Part shown: in pieces, positions 1-12,801 of the stretch
How the letters are laid out: each line of letters begins with the position of its first letter
Numbering within the stretch: position 1 is the stretch's first letter
Made by a program: the position numbers and the translations under genes
Notes under the pieces: model-generated
What the model was told of the DNA's origin: nothing
Database searches by the model: none
The model's input: the letters and a program-made list of their open reading frames with translations, nothing else
Assembly (NCBI RefSeq): GCF_964355755.1
Contig: NC_092671.1
Span: 39,325,304 to 39,389,303 of the forward strand
Length of the DNA stretch: 64,000 nt
DNA from: Antedon mediterranea
Lineage: Eukaryota > Echinodermata > Crinoidea > Comatulida > Antedonidae
Reading direction: 5' to 3'

Positions 1-590
1 GTCGTGAGGTGGTTTCCCGAATGATCGTAAAATCAAAACGGTACTGGGTATGACCAACTAGCGTTATTGTCACCGGCTAGTCATCCATTCATAGAAGTAC
101 TAATGTAGTAGCCTACCTGTACGGTGACCATCGAATGTGACCCGAGGCATGACTAACTACGACTTTTAGATGATAGAAAGTTGAGAAAAATGTTACGAGT
201 AGTTGTACGACATGAAGATGTTTATGAAATTATGTCAATAATGTTTACACACTAGGCATACAAATAGTAAATGTTTGTTAGTAAAAATAATTTTAATCTT
301 GACCTTTGACAAGATCGCCTAAAATTTATAATTTAAATCTACGATACTTAGTATTGTATATTCAGGAATAGCCGCTCATAGTCTCTTTGCTTTTCTTCCT
401 TATATCTTATTCTTATTAACTCAAAATTATTTTAGTTAGTCATGCCTCGGGTCACATTCTATGGTCACCGTACAGGTAGGCTACTACATTAGTACTTCTA
501 TGAATGGATGACTAGCCGGTGATAATAACGCTAGTTGGTCATAACCAGTACCGTTTTGATTTTACGATCATTCGGGAAACCACCTCACGA
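1..590. mobile_element. Foldback-type DNA element with 156-bp terminal inverted repeats
   Basis: Bases 2-157 and 435-590 are near-perfect inverted copies of each other; both outer ends read TCGTGAGGTGGTTTCCCGAA going inward, with only a few mismatches. The 277-bp centre is AT-rich and has no convincing open frame. This arrangement fits a non-autonomous DNA transposon. The left end coincides with the window edge, so a target-site duplication cannot be checked and the element could extend further left. Confidence 0.8.
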
Positions 591-1322
591 TAATTATATA
601 GTTTTAATTATTTGATGTTTAAATATCGGTAATTACTATGAATTTTTAAGAAAATCGATGTATGGCCTGATGTGTAGACTTAATTCAAGTGAAAATGTTT
701 TAGTCTCAACGATTATAGGCAACGTCTTATATAAGTCAAAGATGCTCTCCAGGTGAAATGCCATCCCGAGATGAGTAGTAGTAATTAGTACAGTTTTTTT
801 TATTTATACGTAATTTGGACTTTCTTGACCAGAGATTGAATAAATGAATGAATATACATTTTCATTCATTTCATTTCATTTATTTATTTCACTTTACAAA
901 TATATAAATATAAAGTGGAGGAGCCTAAAAGAAAGCAAAGCTTGTGGTGAATAGGCTCCTCAAAACAAAAACTAAAAATAAAATATAAATAAAATAACAC
1001 AATTAGAAACTCCAAAAAAACAAACAACAATTAAACTAATATCTTTTCTCTAACACATAAGTTTAACATGTTTAAAACTAAAAAAACATGTAAAAAAAAA
1101 GATTATATAAATTATTTAAGAAATATCCAAATATATCAATAATAAAATAATCAATAATAAAAGAATTTACAATACCTATATAAAAAGACAATTTTTTATA
1201 TTTAAGGAGGTAAAAAATAAATAATTTATTGCTTACCTCCAAGTTTAAACTTGCTTAACTTGCAAGTGACGAGCATGATAATAATTACATAATATAAAGG
1301 AAAATTGTATTTTTGTTTTCAG
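591..1322. other. Intergenic or intronic stretch with a short hairpin
   Basis: No coding exon was recognised. Bases 918-927 (GAGGAGCCTA) and 952-961 (TAGGCTCCTC) form a perfect 10-bp hairpin with a 24-base loop. It follows a stretch of ATTT/ATTC repeats and looks like the tail of a retroelement. The stretch may be an intron of the gene whose last exon begins at 1323. Confidence 0.4.
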
Positions 1323-1506
1323 GTATCGTCACTACCGCGAATATCTTGATAAAACGCCGAGGGTACCATGGGGTATGCACCGAGAATATGCAGGAGAAGG
1401 GCCCATTAACCTACCAGATGAACATCGCCCCCGCAGTGAACCACCACCTTTGGTTGAAAAAGGACACCGTCACTTTGGCTCTGGAACTGACCCGTATCCA
1501 AGGTAG
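1323..1506 (+). CDS. Terminal exon of an upstream gene, ciliary microtubule inner protein-like
   Basis: An acceptor (TTTTCAG, ending at 1322) opens a frame whose first full codon starts at 1324. It encodes about 60 residues rich in Pro, Arg, His and Tyr, including DKTPRVPWGMHREY, INLPDEHRP and HRHFGSGTDPYPR, followed by TAG at 1504-1506. AATAAA lies at 1656-1661, consistent with a 3' end. Short proline-rich motifs with PW, HRP and GxDP are typical of proteins that bind the inside of ciliary doublets, but I cannot name the family. A splice donor (AG/GTAGGC at 1503) also exists, so the gene could instead continue. The rest of the gene lies left of 1323, probably outside the window. Confidence 0.5.
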
Positions 1507-1655
1507 GCCTAATATTATTATCATATTATATAGTGGATATCTATACGGGATTATCTGTAATAAATATCCCAAAGCTATCCCTGAAAATCTTCTAACAAAG
1601 TACGTAGGCCTATCTATAATGTTGTAACTATTTCTTAAAATTTTATTAGAATATC

Positions 1656-1661
1656 AATAAA
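1656..1661 (+). terminator. Polyadenylation signal AATAAA
   Basis: AATAAA lies 150 bases after the TAG of the preceding terminal exon. It supports ending that gene before the next one starts at 2280. Confidence 0.4.
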
Positions 1662-2279
1662 AAGAAGAACAATGATTGTAAAAAGTCTGCGGCGTTTCTT
1701 GTTTAAACGATTTTCCAAATTAAAATATATACGTCACACTTGTGAATGATAGATAGTTAATTGGCCTAAACTTCGTCAGTGAAGACGCGTCCTGTGCTGT
1801 TAAAATAAAATAATACTATATTTTTGGTACTCGACTTCGTAATAAGTTCCGTGGTGGATGTTGAACTTATCACATTCTAGATTGACTTGAAATTGGCGAA
1901 TTATACCAGGAAGTGATAGAACGTAACCTTTTCAGACACCCGCAATAAATCTTCTGTCCGTGAAGTTTTGTAACTTTTCTTTTGTCACCCAATGAGTGCG
2001 AACGGAGTCATTGTATCAACTCTATTAGACCATACAATAACAATCCTCTTCCAGTCAATAGGTAAGCCCCCCTTATATCACGTGACCGGAGAGAGACAAT
2101 ACGTTTTATTTACCTACACCATGGTAACTTAGTAGATAGGTTAACGTGGTTACACTTTGCCAGGCGATAGCGAGTGGGTAGGCAGGCTGCTGCCTCGGTG
2201 GAGATGAATTGAAATCAGTTTTCTTCAGTTTTTCAAATTTGTACGTGATTGGAAAATTTCAAGTTTAAGAGTTACAGAA

Positions 2280-5200
2280 ATGACGTCTTTACTGCCTCAA
2301 ATTCCGACAAATTACCAGCCACGGGACGAGAAATACAAGTTGTACAAGAAACTGCACCCTATCTACTACACGTAAGACGGTGGTATTAAGTTTTAATGGC
2401 TTTTTTTAGAACTGACAGTCAATTCAGTCGAAACTGTTAATTAAAACAAAATAAGCACTTGGTTTACAAATTAATTACGTCACGTTGATACGTATTATTT
2501 ATATTTCTGAATGTCAATTTATGCTCTTTATTTAATGACATTTGTGTGACCTTTGCTTCACCGCCCTACTTCATAAATGATTCCCCGAATCCAAACAGGT
2601 ATAAAGAACTCATCTAATAATGTAACCGATATTCGATGGATTACTGCAGTAATGCCAGAGATTAAGGACAGGTAGTATTAACATAATGTAATTATACTTA
2701 CACTGGTGGTATTTACAGCATTTTTCGTAACTTTCATCGCCTATCTTTATTTGTAGTAATCGTGATATCTTGTTTATCTTTTCAGAGGGTTACCAATTGA
2801 GCAATATTACAATTTAACCAGTCTTAAGAAGAGCAATGTGAGACTTAACGACCAATTGTAAGTTTGAATGCTAACCTGACTTTTAAGCTGTGCCCATATA
2901 TGGACATGATGATGTCATATCACTACCGTATTTGGGCATATCACTACCATATTTGGGCACATCACTGGATGTGTTTTGTCAAACTATGATAAGGTAGACA
3001 GGGCTTTACGTCGTACGATGACTGGTATCAATATTAATATCAAGAATAAGCAGATATTTACACGTTCTGATTGATTTTATTTGAACTTTAAATATACCAC
3101 GAGATATAGGCTCAAACATTATCTATAGTCCATACCGGGATGGCGATGATTCGTCGACCTGTCATATGCGCTATGTTCGTTATTTAAGATTTATTTCACT
3201 AGCAAATTGTATTTACTTTAATAGATTGTATATAATACTGAACAATGATTAGAAAGAGTAATCCTGATGTAAATATTTCGATTGTATTAATTGTCTGTCC
3301 ATAAAGCATTGGTTTGTATAAACATTGGAATGTCGTAGATCGTGATTATAATCGGTACGCTCTTAATTCGTAGTCTGCTGTGTTGTTGACGTTACACTTC
3401 ACAGCTAGGATCTATACGGAGATATACAGTTATGTATGTCTTATGCTGTCATGTAATATTAATTGTATTTTTTATTTTAGATTACCAAGACCAGAGAAAT
3501 GCGACATGACGTAAGTGGCTTACTTTACATACATTTACAGTAAGCCCAATAATTCTGAACTGAAACAACTTCATCAAACTATTCACTCTAAAACTAAATA
3601 AGTTCGGCTTGAGTTGGCGTTCCATACATGCCAGGACCTACAGGGTGACTGTTAACAAGTAGTTGCTAAATGCTAGGTTGGACGTGGACTTTAAGATATA
3701 TATCGACAATCTGGATTCACAGGGAAAATCATAATCGTTAATAACAGAATATGCTATTTTGCAGTAGGCCCTAATTTTAATCAGTCAAAACGCAAAATAG
3801 ATATTAACTTAATGTTTTTATTTTTATTTTTTTGAAAGCGCAATTCAAATTGATCGAATGTTTCCCGCGGAGCATCCGTACAGCTCTCACATGTCAAGAT
3901 ACGCAGTGTTTCCAAGTTTCAGTAACACCCCAGATGACTACAAAACCGGTGACGCTCAGAAACAAGCATTGCCGAAACATCAAGAAATCCCATCTAATCC
4001 GCATCCAGTTACCATAGGAACCAAGTCCAAAGGGGCAGCACATCGATGGGAAATTCAGCACCTACCGCCTGATTCGTTAAAGCGCGCACTCTCGTGGCCT
4101 GGTGATACTTTCTTCCAGGTTAGTCCTAGGAAGTGTATTAATACAAATTAAGATTAAATTCTATGCCTAAATAATAGTATGCCTACACCATATATGTTGA
4201 TTGACGTAAATCATTGTTCAAACTTGGAAGACGCAACGCAATGACGTAGAGGTGCAATGTAAGTGAGTTGACCAATCACAAGTGATTCGTATGATCGATT
4301 GCGTCGTGATTGGTCAAATTACTTGCAGTGCGTTCAACCGGGGACCAAGCTTAAAGGACGATTGAAATAACTACATACTTATTCATACGTATAAGTACAT
4401 ACTTATTCATAATTTGTATTTATTTGATTTTTTATTTAGCAACGTAAGACACCACATTCTGGACAGCAACAATTTTACCCAGTACCACCGAAAGCAGTTT
4501 TACCAAACCATGCCCCGAGACAACTAGATTATACCATCAACCCTAAAACTGCGAACGCGTTACGAAACGTAGAGCGTTCGCAATGGGTTACAACATACAG
4601 TAAACAGTACACAGGCTACGGACCAGCAAACGCGCTCGCGCTCGATAATTACGACGAGAAGGTCGACGCGGAGAGAAAGACTGGAATTGAAGATCATAGT
4701 CTGGTAGGTATTCATTTTTTACTTTCCCGCCAACAATATCAATTGATTTATTTCTGGTCTCTTTCCTTATTAGTTTATTTAGTATATCCTTGATTCAAAG
4801 TGCCAGGTAAATCTTTTAATTGACACCTTTTCAGTTTTTCAAATCCGGTTTTCCGCCTACGCTGTCTCACAGTCAATTTTGAAGATGGAAAACACGCAAA
4901 TGACGTCATTAATTCAATAATAAGTACATTTATTTAAAAAACTCGTTTTAAAGTGGATTTATCAAGAGGTATTTACATGGTATATGACAATTGATTATCT
5001 CTATTAATAATTTTAGCGTGGTAGTTTGGTGTAGTCTCTATCATTTTCAACCATGCTTAAGACACGTGCTTAAGACATACACAACTTTCACCTAATACTC
5101 TTATGCTTTATTAAGTTCACATTAAACACATTCGATGAGAATCGATGGTTGTTTTGAGTCATCGTCATTTCGTTCTCCCATCAATCACAGCGCTGACACG

Positions 5201-8200
5201 CCTAACAAGCATCTTCTTTCGTCGTTCTCAGATCAGAATTACCTGCCTGGTGGTTTGGTGGTTAAACGAAGTCAACGGTTCTATTTCAGCGTTTGTTTTC
5301 CTTTACAGAAAAGTCTATTCAAAAGATTCATCTTATGTTGATTTGAACGTATAACCCGGTCGTATACAGGCCTGTCCGGGCGTGCAGTAGACCTGTCCGG
5401 TCGTATACAGGCCTGTCCGGTCGTAGGCCTACAGTAGGCCTGTCTGGTCGTACAGATGACCATTTTCATCAATCCAAACATTTTCATAAATTTTTTTTCA
5501 TAAATCCGCTCCGTAAGCCCGGAATATTTGAAAATCTTTTATTAAAATCACTTCTCTTAATTAACAGCTATTATTAATAAATCGCCATATTTTAGGATTG
5601 TTAGATTACCGTACTTTGTAGGCCTTAATTTCGTAATTTTATTCACGCAGTTTTTTTACATTTTTCTTCCTCAGCCTATGTTGCCATATCTTCGTACCGG
5701 TACCCAGCGATCATCACTCAATCGCAAACATCTTATTTCACAATCATACTGATGATTTTAAGCTACACAGCTATGTCTACACTATCAAACTAGTGTGATG
5801 TGCCCAAATATGGTAGTGATGTGCCCAAATATGGTAGCAATATGACATAGTAATGTCCATATATGGGCACATTACATTTTTGTCACATAAAGTGTGATAG
5901 TGTGGACGAGCTTAAGACGTATATTACAAATGTAACAATTGAACATGCAGAGGATGTTAGGGAAGGAGTAGGAGGTATTCTTGTTGTGGGGACACCTATT
6001 TTAGTAGGCCTACATACAGATATTAAGTTATTTTTTATGACGAGGGGATTTTCAGAGTAGACTCGCTCACGCGCGCAAACTAAAACGGACGTTTCAATGG
6101 ATACGAATGGCTATAACAACACGATGTTTTATACATAATTTCACGTTCAATTCAATTGCGTCAGTTGCACCGTGTCAGTTGCATGTTACATGATTGTATT
6201 TATGTTGTACACAATTGCCGTGAGGTTATTTTGAGTGAAATCATGTAACATTAAGAACATCATGCATTTCATACATTGCAGACACACTGCAGGCAGTTCA
6301 CACATTTCAAGACATTATGTCAATGTGTATGTTATTGATTTTTACATTCATTTCAATTTAACGAAAAGTTTGTAAAATGTAATTATTTTTAAACCATATA
6401 TATTTCCCTTAAGAATGTCAAAGATTATGACAGACATATTTTTATGCGCAATATATCCTTACTAATTTTTGTATTAACTTTTTTTTATAAAGATGCGTAA
6501 TAAAATGCCATTTTTTTTAGACGTCCATGAATATGTTTGTTTGTGTAGTTTGTCAATACATGTTCAAATGTTATATGATATCCTATCGATACTATGCAAT
6601 ATCATACAATATTTTTTATAGAGGTTATTTTTATTCACAGAGTGGGCCGATAGTTACTCGACGTTCTAAACCTTTTTATTTATTAGGAATTGATTATTTC
6701 GTCTTAGAAATATCAATCAATCAGATCTAGGCATATAGACGTTTATACATTCTGTAGATACTACTCGTTTTCTTCACTCTACTCTAGCTCACTCACTCTC
6801 ACTCTACTCTACCTCATTCACTCTCACTCGCTCAATCTTTTCATCTTAACGTGTCTTCCTCTTCTGTCCTTGAAATTAAAACTGCCCTTAAGATGTAACC
6901 TATAATTGTTTACACTAATATAGTAATTATTATAATAACAATAACAATAATCATAATAACACTAATTAAAAAAAAATAACTACTACAGTAGTAATGACTA
7001 TAATTGTTATGTGTTTAAATTTTAAATGTAAATATGTATAATTATGTTTGTATGATGTAGTGTTTAAGCGGATATTAGCCCTTGATGGCATTTGCAGCAA
7101 TAAATAAATTTAATTGAATTGAATAGATGTGAATAAATGGATCTTGTTAAAATTTGTGATTGACGCAATCAAATATATTTTCAAATTAGTAGGCCTATTA
7201 ATGTGTTTATGTGTAGAGATGTATAGCGATCCCGTTGTAAATGAATGAAAACAAATCGTTTAGACATTAAAAGGTTTTGAACGATTTTCAATACAACAGA
7301 CTGTTGTGTCGAGAACCGAGAGACATACTTACAAGAAAATCAAACAATATATTACTATATATCAAACAAGTAATTGAAACTAATAAACATAAAAAGAAGA
7401 AAAAAAAGACTGTTTACTTCTACCGACCATGACATAATATTAAATATCGCTTTTGTACTGAAATTAAGAAGGAAAAAAATGAAGAGGAAAAGGCCTTAGC
7501 AAGAATAGCACACATTTTTTTCTTCAATTTTACAATCAATCAATACTACTAATATACGCACATATAAAACGATGATATAGCGGCTTTTCTACGCGTTGTG
7601 CGTTCAGACGACAGAGCTGTTCTACGCGTGCGTCCAGACGATGATAATATAGCAGCATTTCTATGCGCTATTTATGAGAAGTTTGCAGCAACTAGACAAG
7701 TAAATCTAGATCAAATTGTCAACTGCTCCGATATTCAATTAAAAAATTTTCGTAATTATCATTGCTGTTCAGTAAACCTATAATTCATAAGTATCATACA
7801 TACGTATTGTCATAAAAAACGTATCGTCATACAGATCGTATCGTCATACAGAACGTAACGTCATTCAGAACGTATTGTCATACAGAACGTAACGTCATAC
7901 AGAACGTAACGTCATACAGAACGTATCGTCATACAGAACGTATCGTCATACAGAACGTATCGTCATACAGAACGTATCGTCATACAGAACGGATCGTCAT
8001 ACAGAACGTATCGTCATACAGAACGTATCGTCATACAGAACGTATCGTCATACATAACGTATATCGTCATACAAAACGTATCGTCGTACAGAACGATATC
8101 GTCATACAGAACGTATCGTCATACATAACGTATCGTCATACAAAACGTATCGTCTTACAGAACGATATCGTCATACAAAACGTATCGTCATACATAACAT

Positions 8201-10605
8201 ATCGCCATACATACTCACTGTGACCATCACTGACAAAACCATATAGAAATAACTAAATCGAAATCACAATCAAAATGATCATCTTTATAACCTTCCATAT
8301 TACAGTCCCATCCTAATTGGTTGAATTCTTACGACTCAAGCAATTTAATTTGAAAGAAACATAACATCGACAAACAGCTCAAGTACAAGACTATCTCGAG
8401 TCTGTGTTAACATTGATACTCATTTGTGTTATTCTAAACCAATATTAATTTAGTGATCTAGTTTTAAGTTCAGCAGGCTATACTACTAACAATAAATATT
8501 GGTATTTCTAGGTCATCAATGGAATACAATTAAACAAATTTATTTTCTTTAATTAGGATTTCAACTAATCATTGTTATTTTCCCTTTTACAGATCATCGT
8601 TGTTGTCAATAACATCACGTAATAATTCAGATCACCTCAGGCAATTTCTTTCTAAAGCGTGGTTCCCCCACTAGAGATACAACGCAATAACCAATGACAA
8701 ACGAAGTTATAGACAGTTAGCAATCACAAGCGAATAAGCAATCGCTTGTGATTGGTCAATTCACTTGCGTTGCGTTACGTCCTTGCGTTGCGTCGCTAAT
8801 TTTAAATAATAAACAATAAATATAAATTCTTTCTTTCTTCTTTTTTCAGCGTCCACGTAGCTATCCAACTTTCACGCCAGCACGTCCGTACGAGGGAAGG
8901 ATATCCCGGATGGTGGGACCTAACCAATTGTTAAGATGTGTTATAAAAGATGGCAGAATCAAGTATGTCCCGTTCACACCAAAGACACAAATCGAAATGG
9001 ATAAGGTACGCTGCGTCCTAGTGGGAACGAAGCTTAAGAAGATTATGATAAAATGACGAAGACGTGATTGTAAATTAAAAAGTGTTATTGATGTTGCATT
9101 AATTAGAGCTCGGTCTACACTATCAAACTTTATGTGACAAAAAAATGTAATGTGCCCATATATGGACATGATGATGTATCAATACTATATTAAGGCATAA
9201 CACTACCATATCTGGGCAAATCACACTTTTTTTGTCAAACTAGTTTGATAGTGTTGACAGAGCTTTGGATTTAAATATGTAGTTGATGGTACATGCTTGA
9301 AGAAGATGTGTTAACAGTGACGGTGATTTTAGAATGACAATGGTCGTGATGAAACCAGTTATGGTTTGGCAGCGATAATAATTCTACCTAGAGGCTTGTT
9401 ATTGATAAATTATTAATATTATTTTATTTATTTAGGCCAAGGAATATGCCAACCTACCATCCGAAACCCACGACAGTTTTCAGGACCCCGCAAAACTTGC
9501 ACAATGGAAGAAGTTACAACAATCATCTCAACATCCAGGAACGGAATTAAAGCAACATGAAGCAATGAATTCTCTCTCACTCTCTGATAAAGAATTCAAA
9601 CAGAAAGATCCTATGAAAGAACTAGTAGAAAAACATACAAGCGAGTTGAAGGAGTTGACCGGTAATACTAGATGGCGACAGGCTGAGTTACAAGAACATC
9701 ACGATGATCTGAGACTTCTTAAACGGAAGGTGGATTACACAACGCCACTCTTACGCCCTCCTGTTTACTACGACACTCTTCACAACATCTACAGTACGAA
9801 ACCTCCATATTACTACGATGGTGACAATCCGTATGAATACGATTATGTTGGGCCGTGGGACTACCATAAAACAAACGCAATTATTGACCAGTACGCCAAA
9901 GAGGGTAATTTAGAATTGCCTAAGACTGATGACGCAACCAGGGTTCACCCATTTGACTGGGACAAGTACCAATTTGCAGGGTCACCAGGAAATAAATCCT
10001 ACGTTATGCCAAAATATACCGGTAACCAACTATTAAACGGGATTTCTCGCCTTGAACAATCAGTGGCACAGAAACCGGTAGCGCAGTCGAACTACGTACA
10101 CAGTCATAATCCGGACAGAATTAAGTCTGCACTGACTGCTAGAAATGCAGAAATCAACCTCACTGATTTAAATGCTAGTTTACCGTCTGTCTATACTAGC
10201 AGACGATCACCACCGTCACCCGCCAAAAGTGTTCAAATAAATGGTACTGTCCGGGTGGCCACTGGTGGTGGTAACGAACCACTAGATGTAAAAGAGTATG
10301 GCCATAACACTCATAACGCAATATTAAGCGGCCCTTCAGACTATGATGCGTACCGCAGCACGCGGGTTGACGGGCGGCATATCAACCCAGAAGGCGCAAG
10401 AGACAGACGTTTTGATTGGACTGCAGACTCAATTTACCGCCGGGATCAAACTAAACTGTTGGAAATGCAAGATTCGTTTACCAAAAGCGGCACAAGAGAT
10501 CAGTTCCACAAAACCTTCGCAGAAACTGCACCTGATGTAAGAAGTAATATAAATACAGGAAAATCACATTCGTTTGAAGGTGAACATGCATATTACTGGC
10601 ATTAA
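2280..10605 (+). CDS. C7orf31/SPMIP4-like sperm/ciliary microtubule inner protein, 7 exons, 687 aa
   Basis: Coding exons are 2280-2371, 2786-2857, 3481-3510, 3839-4118, 4440-4703, 8850-9005 and 9436-10605. All introns are GT/AG, phases agree, and the total is 2064 nt. The start is the first ATG of an exon that follows an apparent 5' UTR. The protein is soluble and rich in Tyr, Pro and Trp, with no signal peptide or membrane segment. Motifs seen are LPRPEKCDM (about residue 56), PDSLKRALSWPGD (end of exon 4), LDYTINPKTANALRN, and a C-terminal block ending DVRSNINTGKSHSFEG then YYWH. From memory the LPRP and ALxWPG motifs resemble vertebrate C7orf31 (SPMIP4), a 590-residue sperm microtubule protein; this assignment is inference. 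The 4.1-kb intron 5 carries a MITE and a 17-bp tandem array. A role inside axonemal doublets would follow if the family call holds. Confidence 0.62.
2885..3007. mobile_element. Palindromic MITE family A, copy 1 (left end lost)
   Basis: Retains the core GATGTCATATCACTACC and the right end ATAAGGTAGACAGGGCTTTA. It lies in intron 2 of the C7orf31-like gene. Confidence 0.7.
4219..4352. mobile_element. MITE family B, short copy
   Basis: Inverted ends built around AAGCTTGG and GACGCAACGCAA. Internal arms hold the inverted pair GACCAATCACAAGTGATT and CGTGATTGGTCAAATTAC. It sits in intron 4 of the C7orf31-like gene. Other members lie at 8654-8803, 9006-9036 and 37957-38293. Confidence 0.6.
5356..5460. 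repeat. Short GC-rich direct repeat
   Basis: About four imperfect copies of a roughly 20-bp unit (core GGTCGTATACAGGCCTGTCC) lie in intron 5 of the C7orf31-like gene. No inverted partner was found nearby. Confidence 0.55.
5768..5914. mobile_element. Palindromic MITE family A, copy 2
   Basis: Both ends are present (TATGTCTACACTATCAAACT and GTGATAGTGTGGACGAGCTT), though the right end is diverged. It lies in intron 5 of the C7orf31-like gene. Confidence 0.75.
7798..8215. repeat. 17-bp tandem repeat array
   Basis: Roughly 24 copies of a 17-bp unit, consensus CATACAGAACGTATCGT, with occasional 18-19-bp variants near the right end. Copies in the middle are the most uniform, as expected of an array that turned over by slippage or unequal exchange. 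It is intronic and there are no spacers, so it is not CRISPR. Confidence 0.9.
8654..8803. mobile_element. MITE family B, left end and arms
   Basis: Begins AAAGCGTGGTTCCCCCACTA and runs through GCAATCGCTTGTGATTGGTC to TTGCGTTGCGTCGCTAA. The expected far end (CTAGTGGGAACC) is missing here but reappears at 9006-9036, just beyond exon 6. Confidence 0.65.
9006..9036. mobile_element. MITE family B end fragment at a splice donor
   Basis: The intron that follows exon 6 of the C7orf31-like gene starts GTACGCTGCGTCCTAGTGGG then AACGAAGCTTAAG. This matches, in inverse orientation, the end of family B (AAGC..GGTTCCCACTAGGACGC). The donor GT lies at the inner edge of this match. Confidence 0.55.
9105..9266. 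mobile_element. Palindromic MITE family A, copy 3
   Basis: Ends are AGAGCTCGGTCTACACTATC and GATAGTGTTGACAGAGCTTT. It lies in the short intron 6 of the C7orf31-like gene, 100 bp after exon 6. Confidence 0.85.
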
Positions 10606-12130
10606 GTATTTGTTACTATTTATAGGCATTTCATAATGAAGAGATAGGTTTATTTTAAGCGCGTTATTGATGTGTAATTTGTACACATTGACATTTATTT
10701 CACCACTTGATAGATTCATTTTAAAATTCTTTCGCAGAAAATTGAAATTCAGAAAACATTTAGGTTCGTACTTTATACAATCTGTAAATTCATTATATTG
10801 ATAGAAGAATAATATACATAATACGTTTATATGGTATAACAAGGTTGTTAGTATATGGCGATAAACAGGTTTAATATACAGAGGTCCCAACTTCGGAAAG
10901 TCCATTCGCAGGAGATTTTGTCGTGAACCACATTCAATTCGTCGAAAGTCAACGCGCGGGGAATCGAAAATCAACAAGCGTCGTTTACGTCTGTTAATTA
11001 ACTAAATATGTTACATATAGGCCTAGTACAATATTTACACATAAGTTGGCTTAATTTTTACATAGGTTTATCCATCAGTATTTTTACATTCTTATTTTTT
11101 TATGGACACATCCTTAGTACAAAGAATTTAAAAAATATATACTGTATTTTAACTAAAATTCAGTATATAAAATAATTTAACTTAATTACATAATGTACAA
11201 TATTTACGCATGATAGTATATTGCCCAATAGAATTTACTCATTTTTTTAGGCACAGGCCTAGGCCTAGCCTATATGGCTTCTACTTCTACTAGGCCCTAG
11301 GTAGCTACCATTTTTAAACCCAAAAACAATCGAAATAACTATTTATTCCGTCTTATGCTACATTACGCGAGTTAACATATTATTTCAGATGAAAAACATT
11401 GAGTTTTATATTGTTTTATCCATACGTAATTACACATTAAAATGTAGGCCGTTTTATGAGCTATTTCGCCGATTTCTTATCGCTGGGAAATTCCCCACCA
11501 GCGACATCGATCGATCGAAGAGTAGGCCTAGGCTAGAGAGGCCAAGCGTGCATGCCGGAACAGGTGGATTATTGCTATATAAATAACAAGTTTTAACAAA
11601 AGAGCTTACGACAATCTTAGGTAAATTTTTATTAAACGTAGGCCTACTTGCTTGGCGAATCCATGCCTTTACAAAAACCAAATAAAACACCGCCTCAACA
11701 ACCTCGTGCAATGTGCGATCTGTTGTTCTTTGCATGCAGAGGATCAACATTGGTAGAGTCCATTAATTATGAAGGTGTTTAAAAATGTAATAACTATTAA
11801 AAACGTGTCTGAACCACTGTGTAATCAAAGCGTTTATTTAGTTAAAACTTGGATCCTCCCAAAATTGATAATCACGTATTCCGGTTACCCACGTGATTAA
11901 TTCACGGTTGGTTGCACGCTTTTTTTTTTTACATGTCGTCCCGGCCCGCGTGTAGTACCGTGCATGTTTATATTTATCGCGGCGTTATATTATTGTTACG
12001 GTTTAACAAAGGCAGTGCATACAAATAATAAATACAATAATAGACCACGGAGACTGCATGAATAGACATTGTTTCAACATCCTGCCTCACTTTTGTCTGG
12101 TTATTGACTATTGTTGAACCTGGGCTGAGC
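10606..12130. other. Intergenic, nothing recognised
   Basis: AT-rich sequence after the stop of the C7orf31-like gene. Part of it must be that gene's 3' UTR, but no clearly placed AATAAA was found close to the stop. The open frames here lack splice context and resemble nothing I know. Confidence 0.4.
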
Positions 12131-12139
12131 CTGGGTGTA

Positions 12140-12560
12140 ACCGTAAATCAATTTGGTCAAAAATATGGGGAAATTTGAAAATGCGGTAAAAAAATCAAAA
12201 TGCGGTAGAAAACGTTGAGATAGCGGTAGCGCGGTAGATGGGTACTAAAAGCGGTAGACTACCGCGAGTAGCGGTAGACTTGGGACACCTGAATATAACC
12301 AGGTTATTAGTATAAGTATAGGTTGTTAGTATTCCTATGCAAATGCAGTAGAGCCTACAATAAAGGGGCTGGGACGAAACTAAGAGGGGTGGGGGAAGGG
12401 GTTGTGTTCTACTGTTACGATAAACAGGTTTGATATAACCAGGTTATTAGTATAACTGGGTTTAATTTAATACAAACATGTTTTATAACCAGGTTATTAG
12501 TATAATCATATCATTAGTATTCCAACGAGAACATCCAATAAAGGGACACGGGCTGGGACC
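12140..12560. repeat. Dispersed short direct repeats
   Basis: Bases 12180-12280 repeat GCGGTAG about seven times with one inverted copy (CTACCGC). Bases 12290-12560 contain three copies of ATAACCAGGTTATTAGTATA. These look like fragments of an unidentified element. Confidence 0.5.
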
Positions 12561-12801
12561 AACCAAGTGTTGGGTAGGGTTCTTATTATTTAATATATAA
12601 TATTTACTTTAGGATAAACAAGTTATTATACATAATATTTTAAATTAGAAGATGATACTGTTATCCAAAGACGTGGTTACTCTGTTATTATATTATAATA
12701 TATATGTGCTAGTTCTAGACAAGTAAGACTGAATCTATCTAGTAATGTATTTGAACAAGATAATAAATTGTAGTGCAATGTTTTATTCCAAAGATAATGA
12801 T

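Noticed and set aside
7798-8215. CRISPR-like array
   Set aside because: Units are contiguous with no unique spacers, and the sequence is eukaryotic intron.
8861-9169. Open frames encoding a recurring [13 protein letters not shown] peptide (also 19142-19324 and 38722-38958)
   Set aside because: The peptide recurs only because each frame crosses a copy of the palindromic MITE family A; it is a repeat artefact, not a protein family.
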